Positions 1 to 7,885 of a stretch of DNA of 64,000 bases are shown in pieces; position 1 is the first letter of the stretch; each line of letters begins with the position of its first letter. The notes below the pieces were generated by a model. That model ran no database searches, was not told where the DNA came from, and worked only from the letters and a program-made list of their open reading frames with translations. The stretch spans positions 1-64,000 of the forward strand of contig CAIVPR010000042.1 of NCBI GenBank assembly GCA_903907865.1. Direction: 5' to 3'. Both the position numbers and the translations under genes were made by a program. Source of the DNA: an uncultured Acidobacteriia bacterium. Lineage in GTDB: Bacteria; Acidobacteriota; Terriglobia; Bryobacterales; Bryobacteraceae.

Positions 1-4
1 CTAG

Positions 5-1677
5 GAGTCTGTCGGGAATAGAGCATCCCAAATTTCCCCGTGGACGTAGACGGCGAAGTCCTTTATCCTGGGTTTGTGGGCAAGAGTTTTCGAGCGGACA
101 ATCTGGATCAGGAGTTGTTGTTGCCACCGTCGTTGCACGACTGGTTGCCGGAGAAGCATCTGGCGCGGTTCATTGTTGACGTAGTCAAGGAACTGGATTT
201 GCGTGCGTTCTACAAGTCCTACGAGGAGGGGGACGGACGGGGTCGGGCGGCGTATGAGCCGGCGATGATGGTTCGTCTTCTTCTATACGGGTACTGCACG
301 GGGTTGGTGAGCAGCCGGAAGATGGAGCGGGCAACTTACGGGGACGTGGCCTTCCGGTACTTGTCGGGGGATTCGCATCCGGACCACGACACGATTTCCT
401 CGTTTCGCAAGCGTCATCTGGAGGCGCTGGCCGGACTGTTTGTGCATGCCTTGCGGCTGTGCCAGAAGGCGGGCCTGGTAAAGCTGGGCCATGTGGCGAT
501 TGACGGAACAAAGATCAAGGCCAATGCCAGCAAGCACAAGGCAATGAGCTACGACCGGATGAATGAAGCGGAACCGCGGCTGCGGCGGGAAGTCGAAGAG
601 TTGCTGCGGCGCGCGGCAGCGGCGGACGAGGCTGAAGACGCGCAGTACGGAAAAGGCAACGCGGGAGACGACCTGCCGGAGGACCTGGCGCGGCGGGACA
701 GCCGGCTGAAGAAAATCCAGGCGGCGAAGGCGGAACTGGAGCGTGAAGCCAGAGAGAAGGCGGAACAACAGCGTCTGGAAGCGGAAGCCCGGATTGCACA
801 GCGGCGGGAGCAGGAGGAGCGGACCGGAAAAAAGGCCGGCGGGCGCGACCCGCAGGTGCCGGACCCGGAGAAGGCAAAGCCGGAAGCCAAGGCGCAGCGC
901 AACTTCACCGATCCGGACAGCCGCATCATGGTGGACGGCGCAAACAAAGGAGCCTTCATCCAGGCCTACAATGCCCAGGCCGCGGTGGACGGCACGGCAC
1001 AGGTGATCGTCGCCGCAGAGCTTACGCAACAAGCCAACGATACCCGGCAACTGGTGCCGATGATCACGAAGGTGGAAGCCAACACCGGAAGGAAGCCGGA
1101 AGCTGTCAGCGCGGACGCCGGGTACTGGAGTGAAGCCAACGTCAATGACGAGCGCGTCCGTGGAATCAACCTGCACATCGCAACCGGCAGGCAGAAGCAT
1201 GGAGGGAAGGTGGAGCCGACCATGGGACCGCCACCGGATGACGCCGCCGCAAAAGAAGCGATGCAACACAAACTGCGGACCGCGGAAGGCAGCCGGGTCT
1301 ATGCGATGCGCAAGGCAATCGTGGAGCCGGTATTCGGACAGATCAAGGAACGCCGCGGTTTCCGGCGCTTCAGCTTCCGGGGACTGGACCAGGCGGGGCT
1401 GGAATGGAAGCTCGTATGCCTCACCGGCAACCTGCTCAAGCTGTTCCGCTCGGGATTGGCACCGCAAGCATCCTGAAGCCAGTCACTGCACCCATGGCGC
1501 GCACGTGCAGACGGCAAGACATCCCCCGTTGCCGCCCAACCCGATTCTCTTCCACTTCGGAAGCCGAATCGTCCCATTGCGGACTTGTCGACGAACAAGC
1601 CGCTACCGCAGTTGCAGGTAAGGATGGAACACCATTTTTGACCGGGACGACTTGGGTGGCTTATTTCCGACAGACTC
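5..1677 (+). mobile_element. Intact IS1182-like insertion sequence flanked by CTAG
   Basis: The two ends form imperfect terminal inverted repeats. The left end after CTAG reads GAGTCTGTCGGGAATA and the right end is its complement with one mismatch. CTAG at 1-4 and again at 1678-1681 is the likely 4-bp target duplication, which fits the preference of several IS1182-family elements for palindromic CTAG sites (family knowledge). The element is 1673 bp with one transposase gene and about 200 bp of non-coding DNA before its right end. It sits 6 bp from the hairpin that ends the cytochrome operon. The window begins exactly at the left CTAG, so this may be a contig edge collapsed on a repeat (inference). 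Confidence 0.88.
40..1476 (+). CDS. IS1182-family transposase
   Basis: This DDE transposase should catalyse cut-and-paste movement of the surrounding element. The N-terminal third has the family pattern LLPPSLHDWLPEKHLARF followed by a DUF772-like region (YEPAMMVRLLLYGYCTG) and the block DHDTISSFRKRH. The catalytic core starts near VAIDGTKIKANAS (first Asp). SADAGYWSE carries the second acidic site, and the C-terminal VEPVFGQIKERRGFRRF carries the Glu. A charged, coiled-coil-prone insertion rich in Glu, Arg and Ala lies between about residues 180 and 290. The start is GTG, the first possible start inside the element. At 478 residues it is full length with no internal stop, so the element may be active. 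Confidence 0.92.
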   Translation: MDVDGEVLYPGFVGKSFRADNLDQELLLPPSLHDWLPEKHLARFIVDVVKELDLRAFYKSYEEGDGRGRAAYEPAMMVRLLLYGYCTGLVSSRKMERATYGDVAFRYLSGDSHPDHDTISSFRKRHLEALAGLFVHALRLCQKAGLVKLGHVAIDGTKIKANASKHKAMSYDRMNEAEPRLRREVEELLRRAAAADEAEDAQYGKGNAGDDLPEDLARRDSRLKKIQAAKAELEREAREKAEQQRLEAEARIAQRREQEERTGKKAGGRDPQVPDPEKAKPEAKAQRNFTDPDSRIMVDGANKGAFIQAYNAQAAVDGTAQVIVAAELTQQANDTRQLVPMITKVEANTGRKPEAVSADAGYWSEANVNDERVRGINLHIATGRQKHGGKVEPTMGPPPDDAAAKEAMQHKLRTAEGSRVYAMRKAIVEPVFGQIKERRGFRRFSFRGLDQAGLEWKLVCLTGNLLKLFRSGLAPQAS

Positions 1678-1686
1678 CTAGGGGAA

Positions 1687-1715
1687 GTCCGACCGTAATA
1701 TCACCACGGTCGGAC
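1687..1715 (-). terminator. Hairpin at the 3' end of the cytochrome operon
   Basis: A perfect 10-bp inverted repeat (GTCCGACCGT / ACGGTCGGAC) with a 9-nt loop lies 32 bp downstream of the last cytochrome stop codon. The U-rich tail is weak, so it may be a Rho-assisted or mRNA-stabilising hairpin. The IS element ends 6 bp beyond it. Confidence 0.6.
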
Positions 1716-1747
1716 CCTATCCCTGTTGCTGGAATCGAAAGAGCTAA

Positions 1748-2059
1748 CTACTTCTTCAGCGTCCGGATGAACGCCACCACATCGTCCGGGGGCACAGTCA
1801 GCGTCTTCGACGCCGGCATCTTGCCCTTGCCGTCCGTGATCACCTTCTTCAACTCGGCATCCGACACCGCCTGGACCTTGGCCGACGAGAGGTCGCCCAT
1901 GGTCGGAAACATCTTCGCCATCGTCGCGTTGGGTGTCCCCGCAGCCCCGTGGCAGTTCTTGCAGGACTTGTCGTAGGCCGCCCCGCCCGCCTTCGCATCG
2001 GCCGCCAGCATGGAACTTGCCGGAGCCAACAGCGCCAAAATGAGTACTGCTGTCTTCAC
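1748..2059 (-). CDS. Small periplasmic monoheme cytochrome c
   Basis: A class I cytochrome c of 103 residues. It has a cleavable signal peptide (about residues 1-20, ending near LAADAK), one heme site CKNCH at about residue 33, and a C-terminal GKGKMPAS segment whose Met is the likely distal ligand. It is closely similar to the next gene upstream, so the two are tandem duplicates. The start is GTG, preceded by a good GGAGG ribosome site 8 nt away. As the last gene of the multiheme operon it probably shuttles electrons in the periplasm between the membrane quinol oxidase and the decaheme conduit (inference). Confidence 0.85.
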   Translation of the reverse strand: MKTAVLILALLAPASSMLAADAKAGGAAYDKSCKNCHGAAGTPNATMAKMFPTMGDLSSAKVQAVSDAELKKVITDGKGKMPASKTLTVPPDDVVAFIRTLKK

Positions 2060-2073
2060 TTCCCTACCTCCTC

Positions 2074-2379
2074 TTACTTCTTCAAAGTGTGCACGTAGGC
2101 TGCCAAGTCGTCGATGGATGTCGCCGGCACGGCCGCGATGGCCTTCATCTTGCCCTTGCCCGCAGTGACTGCTGTCTTGACTTCCGCGTCCGTGACGGCC
2201 TTCTTGCTGAAGTCGGGGATGGTGGGCATCATCTTGGCGATCGCCGCGTTGGGCTCTCCCGATGCACCGTGGCAGCCCTTGCAGGACTTGTCATAGATGG
2301 CTCCGCCAGCCTTGGCGTCGGCACCGAACATCATGCTGGCAGGCGCCAGCAGCGCGATCAAGAGCAGTGTCTTCTTCAT
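2074..2379 (-). CDS. Small periplasmic monoheme cytochrome c, paralogue of its neighbour
   Basis: 101 residues with a signal peptide (MKKTLLLIALLAPASMMFGA), one heme site CKGCH and a GKGKMKAI segment likely to supply the axial Met. The N-terminal half aligns closely with the next gene (DAKAGGA-YDKSCK-CHGA-G-PNA-IAKM), while the region around the Met ligand differs, so the two may have different potentials (inference). It has a GGAG site 6 nt before the ATG and lies 14 nt upstream of its twin and 19 nt downstream of the membrane cytochrome. Likely a soluble electron carrier. Confidence 0.85.
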   Translation of the reverse strand: MKKTLLLIALLAPASMMFGADAKAGGAIYDKSCKGCHGASGEPNAAIAKMMPTIPDFSKKAVTDAEVKTAVTAGKGKMKAIAAVPATSIDDLAAYVHTLKK

Positions 2380-2398
2380 GTTGTCTCCAGTTTGGACC

Positions 2399-3817
2399 CT
2401 AGTGGGTTTGTTTTTTCTCGGGAATCCCGAGGGTCTTCAATACCGCCGGTGAAGCCTCGTCAACCGCTACGGCCTCATGGCACAGCGAACAATCGTTGCT
2501 GATAGTTCTATTGTCGCTCGTAGTGTGGGCTCCGTCGTGGCAGCGGAAGCAACCTGGCGCGTCGGTGTGGCCGAGGTTGATCGGATACGTGCCCCAAGTC
2601 ACTTTTAGGTCCGGGAACACGTTGCGGTTGTAGATCTTGACAAGGCCCTTGCCTGCCGCGTCTATCTCGGCGGCGCGGGAAGTGGTGATGTCCGGGTACT
2701 TGGCCTGGTAGAACGCGGCGAGCTTCGAAGGAATCTGCGTCGCGGCAGCCTCGGCGGTCGGATATTCGGCACTGATGATCTCGAGGCCCGTCTTCTTCAT
2801 GAACGGCAGCGACGTGGGCAGCTCGCCTGAGTCGAGGCCGCTGTCGACTGCCTTGGATGCCGGTTGGAACGCATGCGCCGCGCGGTTGTGGCAATCGACG
2901 CACTGCATGTCGTACTTCGGCAGCGCCGCAATTGCTTTGGCATCGACGCCCGAGGCCGGGAACTGGCTCACATGGCCCTTGCCGTCGTCGTAATCGACCC
3001 ATTGGATGGTCTGACGTTTCGGGTCGGCGGGCGCATAGCGGATGTGGACGCCGGGTCCCATGTGCGCCTTGTGGATGTCGCCTTCCCGCACCGTCAGGAC
3101 CGTTTCGGTAAGCGTGTTGGTCTCGTCGTCCCTGTAACTGGAGCGGACACGGACGCTGGAGCCGAGGTCGCGTTCCCGATTGTGGCAGCGCTCGCAGGTC
3201 TCGATGGATTTCACCAGGCGGTTGCTCTCGATCGCCGACTCGATGGGGCGCTTGTAGGTGCTGAACGTCACGTCCTTCAACTGCTTGATGCCCGCGATCT
3301 TCGCCGAAAACCAGCCGGACGCGCCGGGCCCAATGTGGCACTCGACGCACTCCACGTGCGAGTGCAGGGCGTGCGGCGTCTGCTTCCAAGCCGTAAACTC
3401 GGGCTTCATCACGTGGCAACTCTGGCCGCAAAACTGGTCGGTCTCCATTTGCTGGACGGCCCGGTAGGTAGCTTGGCTGCCGATTACGAGGTTGACGAAC
3501 GTCATCAGGCCGAGGAAAGTGACCAGCCTGCCCAGCGACGCACGCCGGTTGGGCATGGTGCGCAGGCCTTGGACCACCTGGCGCCGGGCCAGCAAGACGC
3601 CGATCGGCATCAGGATCAGGCCCAGAATGAGGATCGCCGGGATGATCAGGAACGCCAGGATGCCGATATAAGGGTTATCGGCCTTGCCCTTCAGGTGCAT
3701 GGGCAGGACGAACAACCACGAGAATCCGGCCGTGGTAGTGAGCGCGACCCCGAGCAGGCTGACCCAGTGCTGGGTTAGCAGCGATAGCCAAGATCTACCT
3801 TCACTCTCGGTACTCAT
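2399..3817 (-). CDS. NapC/NirT-type multiheme membrane cytochrome, ImcH/CymA-like quinol oxidase
   Basis: Predicted inner-membrane protein of 472 residues that would take electrons from quinol. Three hydrophobic helices lie at about residues 18-39, 51-77 and 97-114, followed by a periplasmic heme domain. The heme sites are CGQSCH (C130, a CX3CH variant), then CVECH (157), CERCH (208), CVDCH (306), CFRCH (423) and CSLCH (443), six in all. The CX3CH first site and the three-helix anchor recall the Geobacter inner-membrane cytochrome ImcH more than the single-helix CymA (family knowledge). The ATG at 3817 is chosen because it forms an ATGA overlap with the upstream stop. An in-frame start at 3883 would add a hydrophilic N-terminus. 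Confidence 0.82.
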   Translation of the reverse strand: MSTESEGRSWLSLLTQHWVSLLGVALTTTAGFSWLFVLPMHLKGKADNPYIGILAFLIIPAILILGLILMPIGVLLARRQVVQGLRTMPNRRASLGRLVTFLGLMTFVNLVIGSQATYRAVQQMETDQFCGQSCHVMKPEFTAWKQTPHALHSHVECVECHIGPGASGWFSAKIAGIKQLKDVTFSTYKRPIESAIESNRLVKSIETCERCHNRERDLGSSVRVRSSYRDDETNTLTETVLTVREGDIHKAHMGPGVHIRYAPADPKRQTIQWVDYDDGKGHVSQFPASGVDAKAIAALPKYDMQCVDCHNRAAHAFQPASKAVDSGLDSGELPTSLPFMKKTGLEIISAEYPTAEAAATQIPSKLAAFYQAKYPDITTSRAAEIDAAGKGLVKIYNRNVFPDLKVTWGTYPINLGHTDAPGCFRCHDGAHTTSDNRTISNDCSLCHEAVAVDEASPAVLKTLGIPEKKQTH

Positions 3818-4917
3818 TTGGTGCCTTTTGTATTCAGGAACGCAATCAGATCCGACATCTCGCCCGCCCGCAGCACAGGCCACGGAATCTTGCGGGCATT
3901 GGCCTGTTCCAGCATTTGGGGACCATGCCGCCAGAGGGCCGAAACCATGGTGATGCCGCTCCAGTCACCCGCGCGGGCGTGGAGGTCGGGGCCCGGACCG
4001 GCCGATCCATGGCATTCGACACAACGCTTGGAGGCGAAGATCTTGCGGCCCTTGTTCGCGTCGCCGCTGCCCGCGTAGAACTGACTGGCCCAGCGCTGTC
4101 CCAATACCTCGTTGATTTCCTGGCCTTCCAGTTTGGGAGGCTCCAGGTGCAGCAGCGGAGCGTGGTTCCACATGGAGGCGGCCACGTCAGTCAGACTCTT
4201 GGAATGCCCGAGCGGGCGCGATTCGTGACACGACGCGCAGCCTTTGGAGGCGAAGAGCGCGGCACCTTCGGGTCCGACGGTGATGCGGAACGCCTGCGTG
4301 GGAGTCGTCGCCTTCGAAGCGGTGCGCAGATAGACCAGCAGATCCGAGAGTTCCTGAGCCGAAAGGTCTGGCCACTTCAGCTTCTTCTTGGAAAGCTCGG
4401 CCCACATGGTCGAGGTGTGGTTCCACATGGCACCCACCAGAGCAACGGGGTCGCCCAAGGTCTGCCACTGGTTGACCGGCTTCGCGGCGGCATTCGGAGA
4501 TGTGGTCAGGCCGTGGCAGGTGGCGCAGGTCTTGGTGGTGAAGAGGTGTTTGCCTCGACCGGCATCGCCAGGGCTTTCAAAGTAGCGGGCGGAGGAGAAA
4601 GAGGCGAACAGGTCGGAGGCGTCCTGGTCGGTCAGTGTGCCGACCGCGGTGCGCTTCTCCTTGATGGCGGCCCACATGGCCGGGGCATGGTTCCACATGG
4701 CACCGGCCAAGTCCGCCGGAGTCATGGCACGGTCGAGGACCCGGCCGAGGTCAGGAGCCAAACTGCCGCCGACGCCCCTCAACTTGTGGCACTGGATACA
4801 GCCCTGGGATTCGAAGAGCTTGTCGCCGCGGACGGAGTCCATGGGGAGGGCGGCCGCGGACAGGGTGGCTACTGGAAATAGCGCAGCGGAAAGAATGCCG
4901 GTCAACAGCAGTTTCAT
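3814..4917 (-). CDS. Tetraheme cytochrome made of four repeated monoheme domains
   Basis: Secreted protein of 367 residues with a signal peptide (about residues 1-23). Four tandem cytochrome c domains carry CIQCH (C40), CATCH (C131), CASCH (C227) and CVECH (C299). Each is followed about 35 residues later by a related motif: MWNHAPAMW, MWNHTSTMW, MWNHAPLLH and LWRHGPQML. The conserved Met is the likely axial ligand in the first three domains. In the fourth the MWNH Met is Leu, so the Met in HGPQM may take over. The repeat unit is about 90 residues. The start and stop form ATGA overlaps with both neighbours. Its position between the barrel and the quinol oxidase suggests a periplasmic relay (inference). 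Confidence 0.85.
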   Translation of the reverse strand: MKLLLTGILSAALFPVATLSAAALPMDSVRGDKLFESQGCIQCHKLRGVGGSLAPDLGRVLDRAMTPADLAGAMWNHAPAMWAAIKEKRTAVGTLTDQDASDLFASFSSARYFESPGDAGRGKHLFTTKTCATCHGLTTSPNAAAKPVNQWQTLGDPVALVGAMWNHTSTMWAELSKKKLKWPDLSAQELSDLLVYLRTASKATTPTQAFRITVGPEGAALFASKGCASCHESRPLGHSKSLTDVAASMWNHAPLLHLEPPKLEGQEINEVLGQRWASQFYAGSGDANKGRKIFASKRCVECHGSAGPGPDLHARAGDWSGITMVSALWRHGPQMLEQANARKIPWPVLRAGEMSDLIAFLNTKGTK

Positions 4918-6920
4918 CGTGTGTACCTCAATCCGGCGGTCAGAAGGTGCGTGCGGAACGATTCGTAGGCGTAGAACGTTTCGGCGAAGCCGTAATACCG
5001 CCATTCGGCGAACACCGAAAGTGACTTGTTGACCGGCGCCACCACCTTCGCCAGCGGCTGGTAGTAGCTACCGGGGCGGCTGCCCGACGTCCACGACGCC
5101 GCCCCGCCCGCGTTGATCTTGATCTTGCGGTAGGTCCCGTTCAGGAACCCGGAGAGCGCATGGCAATCGTCGCGGTAGACCGAAAGCGCTGGCGAGAGCA
5201 GTTGGGGAACCAGGTAGCTGATCTGCGAGTGCGCGTCGCAGCGGGTGTAGTTGGCCTCGAAGGTCCAGTTGTCGCCTTTGGGTGTCCAATCGAGCGCCAA
5301 CGACTCGCGCTGGTTGCGGAACAGATAGGATGTGCCGTTGTTCGGATTGCGGTTGTCGAGGTAGTTGAAGTCCCCCGAAATCCGCAGGGTGTTGGTCAAC
5401 CGGTATCGGCCCATCATCCGCACCTTAGTGTAGTTGTACAGGCTGGTGCGGAAGTACTCGCCCGTGCTCTGACCGGCTTCCAACTCGCCTGTGAGGGACA
5501 GTTTCGGCGATGGCCGGTAGATGATCGCGCCCAGCCCGACATGCCGGTGCATCGTGGAGGAAGGGTTGGTGGTGAGTGCCTCGGGCGGCAGGACGGCGTC
5601 GCGGACATCGCCCCAAACGTAACGGTAGCCGCCGCGCAACGTGAGCGATTTCGACACTTCGCCGAAAATGCTGGTCTCGGACTGGTTGTAGTTGTAGGCA
5701 AGGTACGCCTGCGGCAGCGTGGTGGTGGTAAGCCCGGCCGAGAGGAACTTGTCCACTTGGTTGGCCGAGGCCGAATTGTGCAACCGGTCGGTCATCCACG
5801 ACTGCTGGATGCGGATGCCGGAGAACGGGCGGATCTCGAACCCCGCATCCGCAGTGGTGTGTGGCAGCTTGGAGGTTGCCGAAACCAGGTACTGCTCATT
5901 GGTGTAGAAGAGTAGGGTGCTTAGAACCACCAAGTTGCCGGTGTCGTACTGCTGGTAGTTCAGGCTGTTGCTCGGCTGGCTGAACAGGAAGTTCGCGTGC
6001 AGGTCCAGCCAGGAAAACGGCGACGCAGTGCCGATCACCTTGCTGTGGGTACCAGTCCCGCGGACGCCGTAGGCTTGCGACAAAGTGCCCAGATTCAGGG
6101 TTTGGCCGATGAAGGGCACCGGGTTGTCGCCGGGATTGGTCTTGGTGGTGTAGGTGTCCTGGTCGTTGCGGAAGATGGTGCCGCCTTCCTCCAGCGTCAA
6201 GTGGTAGCGATTGCCGGAGACATGGAAGCCGCCACGGAACAAGTCGGTCGTGTCGCGCATGAGCGACGGCACCGCATATTCGTTGCCGCCAGTCTGGAAC
6301 GTGGTGACGGACCGGCCGGAGCTCGAATCGCGCTCGTAGTTTAGGTAGGGCGAAATGAGGTGCCCGTTGAACATTTCAAAGTCGTAGGAGCCCATCCGGC
6401 GCTTGGTGTCGAAGGACTGCTGGTCGATCAGGAACGTCGGGTCCGCGTACGAGGGCAGGTTGTTGAAATAGGCCATCTGCCGGAAGTCCGCGAGGAACTT
6501 GTACAGGCCGCGCTTTTCGGCGAAGATGTGCAGGCTGGACCACGGATCGCCCCAGTCGTAGGCTCGGACGCGCAACCGTTCGAAGAGGCGGTGCTTGGGG
6601 TCGAGGATGGTGAAATCCGTGCCCGTGAACTTTGGACCGGAACCGAGATTGACCAAACTGCGCCAAGTGTCGGCGCTGCCGCCGATGCCGGAGCGCCACC
6701 GGTAGCCAGCTTCGACGTAGCCTGTGATCCAGGACTCGTTGGACGGCAGGGGGGAAGCGTCGGGTGCCGGGGCGGCAGCGGCGGGCGCAGCCTCTTCCTT
6801 CTTTGGCTCTTCTTTTTTCGCTTCTTCCTTCGTGGCCTCTTGCTTGGGAGCATCCGCGGGCTTGGCCGCGTCCTGCCCAAGAAGCGGCATCGCCATCAGC
6901 AATAGAATGGTCGCCCTCAT
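4914..6920 (-). CDS. Outer-membrane beta-barrel, probable MtrB/PioB-like conduit porin
   Basis: A 668-residue protein with a short signal peptide (MRATILLLMAMPLLGQ), then a Lys/Glu/Ala-rich stretch at about residues 18-55. The rest consists of alternating amphipathic segments rich in Tyr, Asn and Thr, typical of a large outer-membrane barrel, ending LLTAGLRYTR. The length matches MtrB/PioB proteins (about 650-800), and it lies between an MtrA-type and another multiheme gene, which is the main reason for the call. The N-terminal CXXC found in Shewanella MtrB is absent. The ATG at 6920 overlaps the mtrA-like stop as ATGA. It would wrap the decaheme protein to make a trans-membrane electron wire (inference). 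It could be an unrelated large porin. Confidence 0.65.
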   Translation of the reverse strand: MRATILLLMAMPLLGQDAAKPADAPKQEATKEEAKKEEPKKEEAAPAAAAPAPDASPLPSNESWITGYVEAGYRWRSGIGGSADTWRSLVNLGSGPKFTGTDFTILDPKHRLFERLRVRAYDWGDPWSSLHIFAEKRGLYKFLADFRQMAYFNNLPSYADPTFLIDQQSFDTKRRMGSYDFEMFNGHLISPYLNYERDSSSGRSVTTFQTGGNEYAVPSLMRDTTDLFRGGFHVSGNRYHLTLEEGGTIFRNDQDTYTTKTNPGDNPVPFIGQTLNLGTLSQAYGVRGTGTHSKVIGTASPFSWLDLHANFLFSQPSNSLNYQQYDTGNLVVLSTLLFYTNEQYLVSATSKLPHTTADAGFEIRPFSGIRIQQSWMTDRLHNSASANQVDKFLSAGLTTTTLPQAYLAYNYNQSETSIFGEVSKSLTLRGGYRYVWGDVRDAVLPPEALTTNPSSTMHRHVGLGAIIYRPSPKLSLTGELEAGQSTGEYFRTSLYNYTKVRMMGRYRLTNTLRISGDFNYLDNRNPNNGTSYLFRNQRESLALDWTPKGDNWTFEANYTRCDAHSQISYLVPQLLSPALSVYRDDCHALSGFLNGTYRKIKINAGGAASWTSGSRPGSYYQPLAKVVAPVNKSLSVFAEWRYYGFAETFYAYESFRTHLLTAGLRYTR

Positions 6921-7885
6921 TTCAGCAGGTTCCGATCCGCATAGCTGCCATGGATTTTCTGGTGGCAGACCGTGCAATTTTGGTACCGCGGGGACCGCAA
7001 ATCATGGAAGGCCGGGGGCACAACGCCCATGGGCGATCCGACTGCGGGCGTCTTTACGGCTGGCATGTTCGAGTGGCATTCGAGGCAGACCGACTTCACT
7101 TCCTGCCGGACCAGCATGCGCGGATTGCTCGACCCGTGCGGCTCGTGGCAGGTCGCACAGCCTTCGAATCGAACGGGGGCGTGCTCGAACGTGAACGGTC
7201 CGCGCTTGTCGCCATGGCACTTGACGCAACCGACGTCATTGGCAGCGAAGGACTGCACCATCGCCTTGCGGTTGGAACCGTGCGGATTGTGGCAGTCGAC
7301 GCAGGTCATTTCAGCCTCGGGAACCTTGTGCCGGAACGGCTTGGCAAACTGCACCGCGACGTCCTTGTGGCAACTGGAACAGAGCGAGTTCACTTGCGCC
7401 GCGCCCCGCGCCACCAAGCCCGCCGGGCCGTTGCCGTGGATCGTGTGGCAGGAAGTGCAGGCGACCGCATCCTTCATGTGGCTGCTGGAGATCCGCTCGG
7501 AGTGCTTCGCCGTGTTCAAGTGGCAGCTCAAGCAAGTCTTGTCCGTTTCGACGGCAGTCAACTTGAGCGGATTCCGGATATCCTCCGCGGTCGCCGAACC
7601 CGCGTGCTTGGCCCCGGGACCGTGGCAGGATTCGCAACCGTGCTCGTCCCATCCGCCCCGCTTGTCGGTCTCCACGAACGTGTGGGCCGACTTCCGGAAG
7701 TTCTTGTAGATGTCCTCATGGCACATCTGGCAGGTGCTGGAGCCGGCAAAGTCGTCTCCGAAGGGCGTTCCCGCCTTGTGTGCCGCCGCGCCCAGCTGCT
7801 TTGAGCTTTCCTTAGAGCTGGGAGCGGCCCCCGACGCATAAGCGCCGAGGGCCGCAAGGAGAAGGACCACCCTAGTACTGCGCAT
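6917..7885 (-). CDS. mtrA: MtrA/DmsE-family decaheme cytochrome c
   Basis: A 322-residue secreted protein (signal peptide about residues 1-20) with exactly ten CXXCH sites: CQMCH, CESCH, CLSCH, CTSCH, CSSCH, CVDCH, CVKCH, CATCH, CLECH and CTVCH. Length, spacing and the repeated CHxPHG blocks match the DmsE/MtrA/PioA family, whose members sit inside an MtrB-type barrel and carry electrons across the outer membrane (family knowledge). Its stop overlaps the start of the barrel gene (ATGA), and its own start overlaps the end of the decaheme gene upstream by 14 nt. This is the most diagnostic gene of the conduit. Confidence 0.92.
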   Translation of the reverse strand: MRSTRVVLLLAALGAYASGAAPSSKESSKQLGAAAHKAGTPFGDDFAGSSTCQMCHEDIYKNFRKSAHTFVETDKRGGWDEHGCESCHGPGAKHAGSATAEDIRNPLKLTAVETDKTCLSCHLNTAKHSERISSSHMKDAVACTSCHTIHGNGPAGLVARGAAQVNSLCSSCHKDVAVQFAKPFRHKVPEAEMTCVDCHNPHGSNRKAMVQSFAANDVGCVKCHGDKRGPFTFEHAPVRFEGCATCHEPHGSSNPRMLVRQEVKSVCLECHSNMPAVKTPAVGSPMGVVPPAFHDLRSPRYQNCTVCHQKIHGSYADRNLLK

